A DNA stretch of 64,000 nt from Solitalea koreensis (GCF_900182575.1 NZ_FXSZ01000004.1:248001-312000); one strand, 5' to 3'. Positions 43,930 through 52,430 are shown, counted from the stretch's first letter. Made by a program: numbers and translations. Notes: generated by a model not told the origin, from the sequence alone.

Positions 43930-45519
43930 GTGAAAATTTGCCTTCGTATTTTAGTTGTTTCTATTTTAGCGCTTTATTCATTTTCTGCAATTGCTCAAAC
44001 CACAACCAATTTAGGTACTTATGTTTCGGTTATTGAAGCTAAACAACTGTACACGGATTTGCTGCCTCGACATACGTCAATACGCCCCTATTTAAAAGAA
44101 AACAAGGACTGGGCCGATACAACTACCGTTTTTGAATTTTCTGAAAAGAGAAAAAGCTTGGTTTTACGCAAACTTTTTGATGAACACTTAGTCGAATATC
44201 ATCAACCTGGATATTCACTTGCTTTTGATTTTTTGCCGGATTTTCAAATTGGCAAAGAATCAGGGAATAATCAAACACTATGGTTGAATACGCGTGGGTT
44301 TTATCTTGGAGGAAGCATTGGTAAAAACTTTAGCTTTTATACCACTTTCTATGAAAATCAAGGTGTTTTTCCTGCTTATGTAAAAAGTTTTGCGGATAGC
44401 AATAGAGTTATTCCTGGTCAAGGTGAAGTTCGCCCGTATGGTAATGGTGGTTTTGATTATGCTTATTCTGCAGGCCGGTTATCTTACACTCCTTCTAAAT
44501 TCTTCAATTTTGATCTTGGCTATGATCGCAATTTTCTAGGTGATGGATACCGCTCGCTTTTGTTATCGGATGTTACAACTCCCTATCCGTATTTTAAAGT
44601 AACAACTACTGTTGGGCCTCTGAGGTATTGGGTAATGTGGTCACAGCTGATTGATATGCGTGCACCGCAATTTTCTTATGATACTGGTTACCGAAAGAAA
44701 TGGGGTGTATTTCATTACTTGGATTGGAATGTTTCGAAAAAAGTTTCAATCGGCTTATTTGAGAATATTATATGGCAGGATGCTGACTCAACAGGAAAGA
44801 GGGGTTTTGACTGGAGTTACATGAACCCGTTTATTTTTCTGCGCCCGGTTGAATTTGCGAACGGCTCTCCTGATAATGCCATGGTCGGAATTAATGCAAA
44901 GTATAAAGTTTTGAAAAAGACTTCAGTTTATGGACAGTTTTTTCTGGATGAATTCAAGGAGTCAGAGCTTTTCAGTGATAAAGGATGGTGGGCAAATAAG
45001 TGGGGTGCACAAATCGGATTTAAGTCATTTGATATCTTCAAGGTAAATAACCTCTATGCGCAAGGAGAGTTTAATACAATAAGACCTTATACCTCTTCTT
45101 CCCGCACCAGTTTGATTAATTACGGTCATTACAATCAGCCATTAGGGCATCCTTGGGGAGCTAATTTTAGAGAATTGCTTGGTATTATTAATTATACCTG
45201 GCAACGCTTTGATTTTAGAGGGCAACTTAGCTATGGCAACTATGGATTAGATGCTCCGGGAGACAATTTTGGTAAAAACATATTTTTGTCGTACGATACA
45301 CGTGAAAGTGACTATGAGAATCACATCGGACAAGGTATTTTTACTCATCTTTATTTTGGCGATTTTAAAACCAGTTATATTTTTAATCCCAAATACAACT
45401 TAAGATTAGAGCTGGGCTTAGCTTATAGAAGAGAAAAAAATGACCTTGCAGATAATAAAGCTACAATCATTTCATTTGGGTTGCGCAGCTCCTTCAGGAA
45501 TCTATATAATGATTTTTAA
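43930..45519 (+). CDS. Wzi/RemB-like outer-membrane capsule assembly protein
   Basis: A 529-residue protein with a signal peptide (cleavage after SAIAQ) and beta-barrel-like sequence. The motif YDRNFLGDGYRSLLLSDVTTPYP (about residues 198-220) is characteristic of the capsule assembly Wzi family; a gliding-associated member in Flavobacterium is RemB. It would attach or guide the surface polysaccharide at the outer membrane. The start is GTG 43930. It is the last gene of the polysaccharide locus, ended by a bidirectional terminator shared with dxs. Confidence 0.75.
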   Translation: MKICLRILVVSILALYSFSAIAQTTTNLGTYVSVIEAKQLYTDLLPRHTSIRPYLKENKDWADTTTVFEFSEKRKSLVLRKLFDEHLVEYHQPGYSLAFDFLPDFQIGKESGNNQTLWLNTRGFYLGGSIGKNFSFYTTFYENQGVFPAYVKSFADSNRVIPGQGEVRPYGNGGFDYAYSAGRLSYTPSKFFNFDLGYDRNFLGDGYRSLLLSDVTTPYPYFKVTTTVGPLRYWVMWSQLIDMRAPQFSYDTGYRKKWGVFHYLDWNVSKKVSIGLFENIIWQDADSTGKRGFDWSYMNPFIFLRPVEFANGSPDNAMVGINAKYKVLKKTSVYGQFFLDEFKESELFSDKGWWANKWGAQIGFKSFDIFKVNNLYAQGEFNTIRPYTSSSRTSLINYGHYNQPLGHPWGANFRELLGIINYTWQRFDFRGQLSYGNYGLDAPGDNFGKNIFLSYDTRESDYENHIGQGIFTHLYFGDFKTSYIFNPKYNLRLELGLAYRREKNDLADNKATIISFGLRSSFRNLYNDF

Positions 45520-45543
45520 TAGTATCAGAATTATATCAAAACA

Positions 45544-45581
45544 AAAAAACGCTCGTTTTATCATGAAAACGAGCGTTTTTT
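45544..45581. terminator. bidirectional terminator between the Wzi-like gene and dxs
   Basis: AAAAAACGCTCGTTTT (45544-45559) pairs with AAAACGAGCGTTTTTT (45566-45581) around a 6-base loop. With A-runs and T-runs on both sides it serves the two convergent genes. Confidence 0.85.
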
Positions 45582-45598
45582 ATATTCTTAATTCTTTT

Positions 45599-47527
45599 TT
45601 ATATCGCCATTAACTTAGCGGAATGTTCACCGGCAAGTTCTTTCACCGTTTTTATGATCGCTGCAGCGTCGTAATTACATTCATTGTATAATTCAGGTTG
45701 TTCACCATGTTCAATAAACCGATCTGGAATTCCCAGGCGTTTTACTTGAGCATTGTAACCGTGATCTGACATGAACTCCAGCACCGCGCTACCCATGCCG
45801 CCAACTAAACAGCCATCTTCAACTGTAACTATTTTCTTGTATTTGTTAAATACTTCATGCAACAGATTTTCATCTAAAGGCTTTACAAAACGCATATCGT
45901 AATGTGCCGGAGAAATGCCTTCAGCGTTTAATTCTGAACAAGCTTTTACTGCGTAATTGCCAATGTGGCCGATTGTAAGAATTGCAATTTCTTCTCCATC
46001 ACAAATTTTTCGTCCTTTACCCACTTCAATTGCCTGCATTGGTCGTTTCCAATCGGTCATAACACCATTGCCTCTAGGGTAGCGGATCACGAATGGGCCC
46101 ATGTTTTCTTGTTGAGCCGTAAACATCAAATTGCGCAGCTCTTCTTCATTCATTGGGGCTGAAACCACGATGTTGGGTATACAGCGCATATAAGCAAGAT
46201 CGTAAGCGCCATGATGGGTAGCTCCATCGGCTCCCGCAATGCCGGCACGGTCAAGACACATAACCACATTTAGTTTTTGTATTGCAACATCATGGATCAC
46301 CTGGTCATAGGCTCTCTGCATAAATGATGAATAAATATTACAGAACGGAATCATGCCTTGTGTGGCCAATCCGGCAGAAAAGGTAACTGCATGCTGTTCA
46401 GCAATCCCAACGTCAAAAGCACGATCAGGCATTGCCTTCATCATTATATTTAAGGAAGAACCACTAGGCATAGCAGGAGTGATGCCCATAATCTTTGGAT
46501 TCTTTTCTGCTAATTCAACAATTGTATGTCCGAAAACGTCCTGGTATTTTGGAGGCTGAGGCGCAACTGTAGCCGACTTCTTAATTTCTCCGGTTATTTT
46601 GTCAAATAAACCGGGTGCATGCCACTTGGTTTGATCTTGTTCGGCAAGTGCATAGCCTTTACCTTTTACAGTTATGCAATGCAATAGCTTGGGGCCTGGA
46701 ATATGTTTAAGATCTTCAAGTACTTTAGCTAAGTGAGCAACATTGTGGCCGTCAATGGGGCCAAAGTACCTGAACTTAAGAGCCTCAAAGAAGTTACTTT
46801 GTTTAAGTATCGACCCTTTGATCGACTTTTCAACCTTTTTTACGATTTCCCTGGCATTTGGTCCGAATTTGCTAATTGGGCCTAGCACTTTCCAAACATC
46901 CTTCTTTAATTTATTGTAAGATTCGGAAGTGGTAATATCAGTGAGGTATTCTTTCAAGGCCCCTACATTAGGGTCAATGGCCATGCAGTTATCATTCAAA
47001 ATCACTAAAAGATTTGAATTTTCAACGCCGGCATGATTCAAGGCCTCAAACGCCAGACCGGCAGTCATGGAGCCGTCGCCAATAACGGCAATATGCTGAC
47101 GATCTTTCTCATTTTTATAATGAGATGCTACCGCCATGCCTAATGCTGCAGAAATTGAAGTAGAAGAATGCCCCACCCCAAAAGTATCGTATTCGCTTTC
47201 TGTACGTTTTGGGAAGCCACTTATTCCACCGTAAAGACGATTAGTATGGAAAAGATCTCTGCGTCCGGTAAGGATTTTATGCCCGTAAGCCTGATGGCCA
47301 ACATCCCAAACCAGTTGATCATAAGGAGTATCAAAGATATAATGTAATGCAACACTGAGCTCAACAACTCCTAAACTGGCTCCAAAATGCCCTCCATTAA
47401 CAGAAACAACATCAATAATATACTGCCTTAATTCTTTACACACTTCCTCTAGATCTTCTACCTTCAGTTTCCTGAGGTCGGCGGGATAGTTGATTTTTTC
47501 TAATAATGGTCCAGCTTCAACCTGCAT
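45599..47527 (-). CDS. dxs: 1-deoxy-D-xylulose-5-phosphate synthase
   Basis: First step of the MEP isoprenoid pathway: pyruvate plus glyceraldehyde-3-phosphate to DXP. The 642-residue thiamine-PP enzyme has the transketolase-type motifs GHQAYGHKILTGR, the thiamine-PP signature GDGSMTAGLAFEALN (about residues 152-166) and DRAGIAGADGATHHGAYD (about 427-444). It is on the minus strand, convergent with the polysaccharide locus. A -7 element on the minus strand is at 47642-47649. Isopentenyl-PP isomerase idi is at 53725 but not in the same unit. Confidence 0.96.
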   Translation of the reverse strand: MQVEAGPLLEKINYPADLRKLKVEDLEEVCKELRQYIIDVVSVNGGHFGASLGVVELSVALHYIFDTPYDQLVWDVGHQAYGHKILTGRRDLFHTNRLYGGISGFPKRTESEYDTFGVGHSSTSISAALGMAVASHYKNEKDRQHIAVIGDGSMTAGLAFEALNHAGVENSNLLVILNDNCMAIDPNVGALKEYLTDITTSESYNKLKKDVWKVLGPISKFGPNAREIVKKVEKSIKGSILKQSNFFEALKFRYFGPIDGHNVAHLAKVLEDLKHIPGPKLLHCITVKGKGYALAEQDQTKWHAPGLFDKITGEIKKSATVAPQPPKYQDVFGHTIVELAEKNPKIMGITPAMPSGSSLNIMMKAMPDRAFDVGIAEQHAVTFSAGLATQGMIPFCNIYSSFMQRAYDQVIHDVAIQKLNVVMCLDRAGIAGADGATHHGAYDLAYMRCIPNIVVSAPMNEEELRNLMFTAQQENMGPFVIRYPRGNGVMTDWKRPMQAIEVGKGRKICDGEEIAILTIGHIGNYAVKACSELNAEGISPAHYDMRFVKPLDENLLHEVFNKYKKIVTVEDGCLVGGMGSAVLEFMSDHGYNAQVKRLGIPDRFIEHGEQPELYNECNYDAAAIIKTVKELAGEHSAKLMAI

Positions 47528-47641
47528 TTTTATATTTTTAATTTATATAAGCTGAAAAAATAGAACAACAAGGTTATTTATGTTGAGCAAAAACTAGTCT
47601 TTATTCTTGTGTCTTGATTCTTTCGCCTTAAAATAAGGTAG

Positions 47642-47649
47642 CAAATATA
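47642..47649 (-). promoter_or_regulatory. Bacteroidota -7 promoter element for dxs
   Basis: On the minus strand the sequence reads TATATTTG, an exact TAnnTTTG match. It lies about 115 bases before the dxs ATG (47527). No clear -33 motif is visible. Confidence 0.45.
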
Positions 47650-47771
47650 ATACTTAACCTCGAATGTGTTTCATTAGTTTTTTATATCGGATTGAATAAC
47701 ATAAACCTGATTGATGGAAAAACCTTTCTTGGGTTTAATTGAAGCGCTTAATTTTTGGAAAAATTACCTGC

Positions 47772-47800
47772 TTGATTATGAATGCGGAAAGCTATTTTTG
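47772..47800 (+). promoter_or_regulatory. Bacteroidota promoter for scpA (-33 TTG and -7 TATTTTTG)
   Basis: TTG at 47772-47774 is followed after 18 bases by TATTTTTG at 47793-47800, a complete fit to the phylum promoter with correct spacing. It lies inside the longest possible scpA reading frame, which argues that scpA starts downstream at TTG 47822. Confidence 0.6.
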
Positions 47801-47821
47801 CGACTGATAATTTTAGACGTT

Positions 47822-48589
47822 TTGAGTTTCGAAATTAAGTTACCGCAGTTTGAGGGTCCGTTCGATTTACTTCTCTTCTTCATTGAAAGGGATGAGCTGG
47901 ATATTCATGATATTCCTATTGCCAGAATTACCAATGATTTCTTGGGATATATACATCAATTGCAGGCGCTTAATATTGAATTAGCAAGTGAATTCATTCT
48001 TGTAGCTGCAACGCTCATGCGCATTAAGGCTAAATTATTAATTCCTCGTCCGGAATTGGATGCTGAGGGTAATGAAATTGATCCGCGAAAAGATTTAATT
48101 CAAAAACTGCTCGAGTACAAAAAATATAAAGCGGTTCTTGCTGAATTTCACCATTTGGAAGAAGAACGCTTTAAACAGGAACGGCGTGGTAACATTGCAA
48201 AAGAATTACAGGAAATTGCCTCCCAGGCAGCTCCGGGAGAGGAATTGCAAACACTGGACCTCTACCGCTTATTAATGGTTTACGAACGTGTCGTAGCTCG
48301 TTATAATAACGATCAAAAAAAAGTAGTACATACCGTTGTTCAGTATCCCTATACGATTGAACAGCAAAAAAAAGCAATTTTAGCCATGTTTGCTGCTGCC
48401 GATCGCGTGAGTTTTGAGTCGGTCTTGTCGGCTAGTAAAGATAAAGTTCAGTTAGTTTATAATTTCCTGTCCATACTTGAATTGCTTCAGCAGCAAATGC
48501 TCGACATAAACATCGGTTTAGGTTTTAATAATTTTTGGTTGAGCCGAAAAGTGACCGTTGATGAATCTGTTGAGGAAATGGAAAAATAA
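47822..48589 (+). CDS. scpA: segregation and condensation protein A
   Basis: Kleisin subunit of the SMC-ScpAB condensin that organises and separates chromosomes. The 255-residue protein begins with (M)SFEIKLPQFEGPFDLLLFFIERDELDIHDIPIARIT, the conserved ScpA N-terminus, and has the coiled-coil middle and a winged-helix C-terminus. The frame extends upstream to ATG 47714, but those 36 codons are not ScpA-like and contain a good promoter, so TTG 47822 is proposed. scpB is not in the window. Confidence 0.88.
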   Translation: MSFEIKLPQFEGPFDLLLFFIERDELDIHDIPIARITNDFLGYIHQLQALNIELASEFILVAATLMRIKAKLLIPRPELDAEGNEIDPRKDLIQKLLEYKKYKAVLAEFHHLEEERFKQERRGNIAKELQEIASQAAPGEELQTLDLYRLLMVYERVVARYNNDQKKVVHTVVQYPYTIEQQKKAILAMFAAADRVSFESVLSASKDKVQLVYNFLSILELLQQQMLDINIGLGFNNFWLSRKVTVDESVEEMEK

Positions 48590-48666
48590 ATCCCGTCAAA
48601 ACAATGCTTTTCTGCTGTCAAATTAACTTCAGAAAAAAAGTATTAAAATAATTGTCTGTGAGTTAG

Positions 48667-48674
48667 TAAATTCG
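48667..48674 (+). promoter_or_regulatory. possible -7 element for glyA
   Basis: TAAATTCG, one base from consensus, is 22 bases before the glyA ATG (48696). The same octamer precedes rfbA. No -33 TTG is found at the right distance. Confidence 0.3.
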
Positions 48675-48695
48675 CGGCTTCTTTTAATACTTATC

Positions 48696-49967
48696 ATGAC
48701 ACGCGACAAACTCATTTTTGATCTTATTGCAGAAGAAGCAGAGCGCCAAGAAGAAGGCATTGAACTGATTGCTTCTGAAAATTTCACCAGCAAGCAGGTA
48801 ATGGAAGCTCAAGGTTCTTGCCTTACCAATAAATACGCTGAAGGTTTACCTAAAAAACGTTATTACGGCGGCTGCGAAGTTGTTGACGTGGTTGAGCAGA
48901 TTGCTATTGATCGTGCTAAACAGTTGTTTAATGCTGAGTGGGCAAACGTTCAACCGCATTCTGGAGCACAAGCAAATGCTGCTGTATTTTTGGGTGTTTT
49001 GCAAGCCGGTGATAAAATTCTAGGTTTTGATCTTTCTCATGGAGGTCACTTAACTCATGGTTCGCCTGTGAATTTCTCAGGGCGTAATTACAAGCCATTT
49101 TTCTATGGTGTAGAAAAAGAAACTGGTTTGATTAATTATGCACAAATGGAAGAAGTTGCTTTGCGTGAGCAACCGAAGTTAATCATCTGCGGAGCATCGG
49201 CTTATTCACGTGATTGGGATTACGCTCGTATTCGTGCTATTGCAGATAAAGTAGGAGCGTTGGTTTTAGCTGATATTTCACATCCTGCCGGTTTAATTGC
49301 TCGTGGTTTGTTAAATGATCCGTTACCTCATTGTCATATTGTAACAACCACTACTCATAAAACGTTACGCGGTCCACGTGGAGGTATGATCATGATGGGT
49401 AAGGATTTTGAAAATCCTTGGGGATTGAAAACTCCTAAGGGTGAAATTCGAATGATGTCGTCAATTCTTGATGGTGCTGTTTTTCCTGGTACTCAAGGTG
49501 GCCCGTTAGAGCACGTGATTGCAGCTAAAGCAGTAGCTTTTGGTGAAGCATTAAGCGATGAGTACTTTGAGTACATTATGCAGGTTAAAAAGAATGCTGC
49601 ACGTATGGCCGAAGCATTTGTTAAACGTGGTTATGAAATCATTTCAGGCGGAACCGATAATCATATGATGTTAATTGATTTGCGTAATAAAGGCATTACT
49701 GGTAAAGCTGCTGAAGCTGCATTGGTACTTGCAGATATTACAACAAATAAAAACATGGTTCCTTTTGATGATAAATCACCATTTGTAACTTCTGGTTTCC
49801 GTGTAGGAACAGCAGCTGTTACTACGCGTGGAATGAAAGAAGAACACATGGATGTAATTGTGGAATTGATCGATCGCGTATTGATGAATATCGATAATGA
49901 AGATGAATTGGCAAACGTGAAAGACGAGATCAATGATTGGATGGAAGAATTTCCTCTGTACAGATAG
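48696..49967 (+). CDS. glyA: serine hydroxymethyltransferase
   Basis: PLP enzyme that converts serine and tetrahydrofolate to glycine and methylene-THF. It has 423 residues with ENFTSKQVMEAQGSCLTNKYAEGLP near the N-terminus, SGAQANAAVF and the PLP lysine in TTTTHKTLRGPRGG (about residues 225-238). It is monocistronic, with a terminator close behind. Downstream, before the convergent comF gene, lies the unusual three-copy element. Confidence 0.97.
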   Translation: MTRDKLIFDLIAEEAERQEEGIELIASENFTSKQVMEAQGSCLTNKYAEGLPKKRYYGGCEVVDVVEQIAIDRAKQLFNAEWANVQPHSGAQANAAVFLGVLQAGDKILGFDLSHGGHLTHGSPVNFSGRNYKPFFYGVEKETGLINYAQMEEVALREQPKLIICGASAYSRDWDYARIRAIADKVGALVLADISHPAGLIARGLLNDPLPHCHIVTTTTHKTLRGPRGGMIMMGKDFENPWGLKTPKGEIRMMSSILDGAVFPGTQGGPLEHVIAAKAVAFGEALSDEYFEYIMQVKKNAARMAEAFVKRGYEIISGGTDNHMMLIDLRNKGITGKAAEAALVLADITTNKNMVPFDDKSPFVTSGFRVGTAAVTTRGMKEEHMDVIVELIDRVLMNIDNEDELANVKDEINDWMEEFPLYR

Positions 49968-49996
49968 ATAAAAAATAAATGCTATTAATATTAAAG

Positions 49997-50025
49997 GCGA
50001 TCAATGAGAATTGGTCGCTTTTTTT
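49997..50025 (+). terminator. terminator after glyA
   Basis: GCGATCAA (49997-50004) pairs with TTGGTCGC (50011-50018), one G-T pair and a 6-base loop, followed by seven Ts. Confidence 0.75.
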
Positions 50026-50050
50026 GTGGAATAAATTTCGGAAAAGCTAT

Positions 50051-50108
50051 AAAAGAAAAAGGGGCCAACATTGTTAGCCCCGTTTTCTTCTAAATTTTAC
50101 GCTCTCTG
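50051..50108 (-). ncRNA. candidate small RNA, copy 1 of a tandem trio (minus strand)
   Basis: Read on the minus strand, this copy starts with CAGAGAGCGTAAA (50108-50096). A hairpin follows: GGGGCTAAC (50081-50073) with GTTGGCCCC (50069-50061). A T-rich tail, TTTTTCTTTT, ends at 50051. One stem position pairs as U-G only if the minus strand is transcribed; on the plus strand it would be a C-A mismatch. A promoter-like GTAACC-N15-CGTAAAAG lies just upstream. This suggests a transcript of about 58 bases. The function is unknown. Confidence 0.5.
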
Positions 50109-50113
50109 TAAGT

Positions 50114-50142
50114 CTTTTACGCGCACAAAATCAAAAGGTTAC
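50114..50142 (-). promoter_or_regulatory. GTAACC-N15-CGTAAAAG element of copy 1
   Basis: Minus-strand GTAACC (50142-50137) and CGTAAAAG (50121-50114) are spaced by 15 bases, exactly as in the other two copies. The form resembles a two-part ECF-sigma promoter (GTAAC-type -35). It may instead be a protein-binding site, since GCGTAAA recurs 20 bases further on. Confidence 0.4.
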
Positions 50143-50195
50143 AAAAAAATGAATTATTATAAATAAAGAATTAATCTCATCTGAAGGTAGGGCAT

Positions 50196-50258
50196 AAAAA
50201 AAAGAAAGCAAGATTAACATGTGCTAATCTCGCCTTCTATCTAAATTTACGCTCTCTG
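50196..50258 (-). ncRNA. candidate small RNA, copy 2 of the trio (minus strand)
   Basis: The minus strand starts with CAGAGAGCGTAAATTTAG (50258-50241). An 11-bp stem follows, GCGAGATTAGC (50233-50223) with GTTAATCTTGC (50218-50208), around an ACAT loop, then TTTCTTTTTTTT. Two stem positions are G-U on the minus-strand RNA and would be C-A mismatches on the plus strand, so the hairpin is preserved for minus-strand transcription. The leading 13-mer is identical to that of copies 1 and 3 while the stem sequence differs. Confidence 0.5.
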
Positions 50259-50263
50259 CTAGT

Positions 50264-50292
50264 CTTTTACGCTAAAAAAACGAAAAGGTTAC
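50264..50292 (-). promoter_or_regulatory. GTAACC-N15-CGTAAAAG element of copy 2
   Basis: GTAACC (50292-50287) and CGTAAAAG (50271-50264) with 15 bases between, on the minus strand. The spacer sequence differs from copies 1 and 3 except for its first four Ts, so both boxes appear conserved by selection rather than by recent copying. Confidence 0.4.
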
Positions 50293-50371
50293 TTTTTTTG
50301 TAAATTCTCTGTCAAGAAAAAGTAAAATGAAATCGGATAGAAGGAGTGCACGTGGAGTCAGGGTAGGGTAT

Positions 50372-50433
50372 AAAAAAAGAAAGCAAGATTAACTTACGCT
50401 AATCCCGCCTTCTATCTAAATTTACGCTCTCTG
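50372..50433 (-). ncRNA. candidate small RNA, copy 3 of the trio (minus strand)
   Basis: The minus strand begins with CAGAGAGCGTAAATTTAG (50433-50416). The stem is GCGGGATTAGC (50408-50398) with GTTAATCTTGC (50393-50383) around a GTAA tetraloop, then TTTCTTTTTTT. Three positions are G-U on the minus strand and would mispair on the plus strand. It is the copy nearest the comF end; its hairpin could also end the comF transcript. Confidence 0.5.
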
Positions 50434-50438
50434 TGTAA

Positions 50439-50467
50439 CTTTTACGCTTGTAGTATTAAAAGGTTAC
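50439..50467 (-). promoter_or_regulatory. GTAACC-N15-CGTAAAAG element of copy 3
   Basis: GTAACC (50467-50462) and CGTAAAAG (50446-50439), 15 bases apart, on the minus strand, about 80 bases beyond the comF stop codon. Spacing is the same as in copies 1 and 2. Confidence 0.4.
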
Positions 50468-50545
50468 ATAAATTTTAAAAAAAATATTTAATTTTTTGTG
50501 ATTAACTGAAGGTCAGTGCTGATTTGTGTGGTAAGATAAGATAGG

Positions 50546-51238
50546 TTATTTGGCATAAGAAATTACAACAATACTTACCTTTTTACAGCCTGCATTTAGT
50601 AATACTTCAGCACACGATTGTAAGGTTGAGCCTGTGGTTACTACATCATCTGCTATTAAAATATGCTTTCCTTTTACAAACTCAGGATTATCTACCGCAA
50701 AAATGTTCTCTACATTCTCAAAGCGTTGAAATCGATTTTTTCGGGTTTGTGTTTCCGTAGCTAAAATCTTTTTGAGGACGTTCTCATTTATTTCAAGGTT
50801 CATTGAAGTGCTTAGTCCTTGTGCAAAAGAATTAGCTTGGTTATATCCTCGTATTTTAAGTTTGGATTGGTGAAGTGGGACAGGGATAATCAGGTCAATG
50901 TTTTTAAAGGCGTTCGAAAGTTTTAGTTGATGGCCATAAATTTTTCCGATTTTTTCGCCAATGGCCTTGTTGCCTTTGTATTTAAGCTGATGCAAAAGAT
51001 TTTGAACTTTTCCTCCCTTTCTGAAATAAAAACAAGCTGCGGCATTTTCGATGTGTACTTTACCCCAAAATTGTTTAGCAACAGCGTTTTCAGGATCATG
51101 GTGAAAGTTGGTGTACGGTAAATTATGTAAACAATAGGTACAGATTAATTCTTCTCCACGAAATAGATTATTGCCACAAGCCTGGCAAAGTTCGGGGAAG
51201 AGCAATGCTGCAAAATCTGATAAATAGGTTTTTATCAA
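50546..51238 (-). CDS. comF: ComF-family phosphoribosyltransferase-like protein
   Basis: A 230-residue protein with an N-terminal four-cysteine zinc-ribbon (CQACGNNLF and CTYCLHN, about residues 19-39) and a C-terminal PRT domain with the PRPP motif ILIADDVVTTGSTLQSCAE (about residues 193-211). ComF proteins are linked to DNA uptake in naturally competent bacteria, but their biochemical role is not settled. It is on the minus strand upstream of the tandem repeats. rlmN, also minus-strand, lies behind it with 112 bases between. Confidence 0.85.
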   Translation of the reverse strand: MIKTYLSDFAALLFPELCQACGNNLFRGEELICTYCLHNLPYTNFHHDPENAVAKQFWGKVHIENAAACFYFRKGGKVQNLLHQLKYKGNKAIGEKIGKIYGHQLKLSNAFKNIDLIIPVPLHQSKLKIRGYNQANSFAQGLSTSMNLEINENVLKKILATETQTRKNRFQRFENVENIFAVDNPEFVKGKHILIADDVVTTGSTLQSCAEVLLNAGCKKVSIVVISYAK

Positions 51239-51243
51239 AGTGG

Positions 51244-51298
51244 AAAGTTTGAGTTTTTTAAGTTAAAAATTTTAATTTAAATTTAAAGCTCAAACTTT
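51244..51298 (-). terminator. stem-loop between rlmN and comF
   Basis: AAAGTTTGAG (51244-51253) and CTCAAACTTT (51289-51298) form a 10-bp perfect stem with a long AT-rich loop. On the minus strand it lies just after rlmN and just before comF. It could be a weak terminator or a leader structure; the T-run is short. Confidence 0.4.
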
Positions 51299-51350
51299 TA
51301 CTGAAAATTATGAAGAATTACTATTAGACTTAAATCTGTGGGTCGAAGAC

Positions 51351-52418
51351 TCAGGACTGCAAACTGCCTTCTTTTTGCTTAACCGCTAACTGTCCGCAAG
51401 CGGCATCAATATCCTTACCTCTGCTTCTTCTAATGTGTACGTTCACATTGTGTTTACGCAAATGATTGGCAAAAGCATCCAGTTTATCTTCTCCGGTATT
51501 TTGAAAAGCGGCGAAGGCGATAGGGTTGTATTCGATAATATTGACTTTACAAGGAACTTTTTTGCAGAATTTTACCAGTTCTGCAGCATCCTTGATTTCA
51601 TCGTTAAAGTTTTCAAATACGATGTATTCGAAAGTGATAGGGTTTTTAGTTTTGTGGTAAAAGTATTGAAGCGCCTCAGCCAATGCACTCAATGAGTTTT
51701 GCTCATTAATAGGCATGATTTCATTACGCTTTTCGTCATTCGCCGCATGTAGTGATAATGCAAGATTAAACTTCACGTTATCATCACCTAATTTCTTAAT
51801 CATTTTGGCAATACCGGCAGTGGAAACGGTAATACGTTTGGCTGCCATATTTAAACCATCTTCAGATGTGATACGCTCTACCGATTTCATCATGTTGGCA
51901 TAGTTAAGCAAAGGTTCGCCCATGCCCATGTACACAATGTTGCTCAACGGAATCCCGTAATTCTCCTTTGCTTGTTTATCGATCAACACTACTTGATCAT
52001 AAATTTCATCCGCATTCAGGTTTCGTTTACGGTCCATGTAGCCGGTGGCACAAAACTTACACGTTAAACTGCAGCCCACTTGTGAGGATACGCAAGCTGT
52101 CATACGATCTTCTGTAGGAATCAATACGCCTTCAATGATATTGCTATCATACAACTTGAAGGTGTTTTTGATCGTTCTGTCAGAGCTGATTTGTTGATGA
52201 TCCAGCTTTACCGCATTAATGGTAAAGTTTTGAGTAAGTTTTTCACGCAACTCTTTGGAAAGGTTGGTCATTTCTTCAAAGCTCCAGGCAGATTTTTTCC
52301 ATAGCCATTCGTACACTTGTTTTGCCCTAAACGCCTGTTCGCCCATTTCAGTAAACAGCTTTTTAAGATCATCTAATGCATATGAACGTATATCTTTCTT
52401 TGCCAAAACCTTTTCCAT
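51351..52418 (-). CDS. rlmN: 23S rRNA/tRNA adenine-C2 methyltransferase RlmN
   Basis: Radical-SAM enzyme that methylates adenine in 23S rRNA (A2503) and some tRNAs. The 355-residue protein has the cluster motif CSLTCKFCATGY (Cys-X3-Cys-X2-Cys) preceded by VSSQVG, GMGEPLLNY, and a C-terminal catalytic Cys in IDAACGQL. The ATG at 52418 lies immediately after a -7 promoter element (52423-52430), so its mRNA may be leaderless. It is divergent from the amidohydrolase gene. Confidence 0.94.
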   Translation of the reverse strand: MEKVLAKKDIRSYALDDLKKLFTEMGEQAFRAKQVYEWLWKKSAWSFEEMTNLSKELREKLTQNFTINAVKLDHQQISSDRTIKNTFKLYDSNIIEGVLIPTEDRMTACVSSQVGCSLTCKFCATGYMDRKRNLNADEIYDQVVLIDKQAKENYGIPLSNIVYMGMGEPLLNYANMMKSVERITSEDGLNMAAKRITVSTAGIAKMIKKLGDDNVKFNLALSLHAANDEKRNEIMPINEQNSLSALAEALQYFYHKTKNPITFEYIVFENFNDEIKDAAELVKFCKKVPCKVNIIEYNPIAFAAFQNTGEDKLDAFANHLRKHNVNVHIRRSRGKDIDAACGQLAVKQKEGSLQS

Positions 52419-52422
52419 GGCG

Positions 52423-52430
52423 CAAAGGTA
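52423..52430 (-). promoter_or_regulatory. -7 promoter element abutting rlmN
   Basis: Minus-strand TACCTTTG ends 4 bases before the rlmN ATG. Transcription would begin at or near the start codon. Confidence 0.55.

Noticed and set aside
47714..47821. ScpA N-terminal extension of 36 residues
   Set aside because: The extension has no ScpA similarity and contains a complete promoter.
50196..50433. Ordinary double terminator for comF
   Set aside because: One terminator would suffice; the conserved 13-mer and upstream two-box element in each copy are not explained by termination alone. The copy nearest comF may still also terminate it.
50051..50467. CRISPR array
   Set aside because: Only three units with 150-175 base spacing, and the conserved parts are split boxes plus hairpins rather than uniform short repeats with equal spacers.
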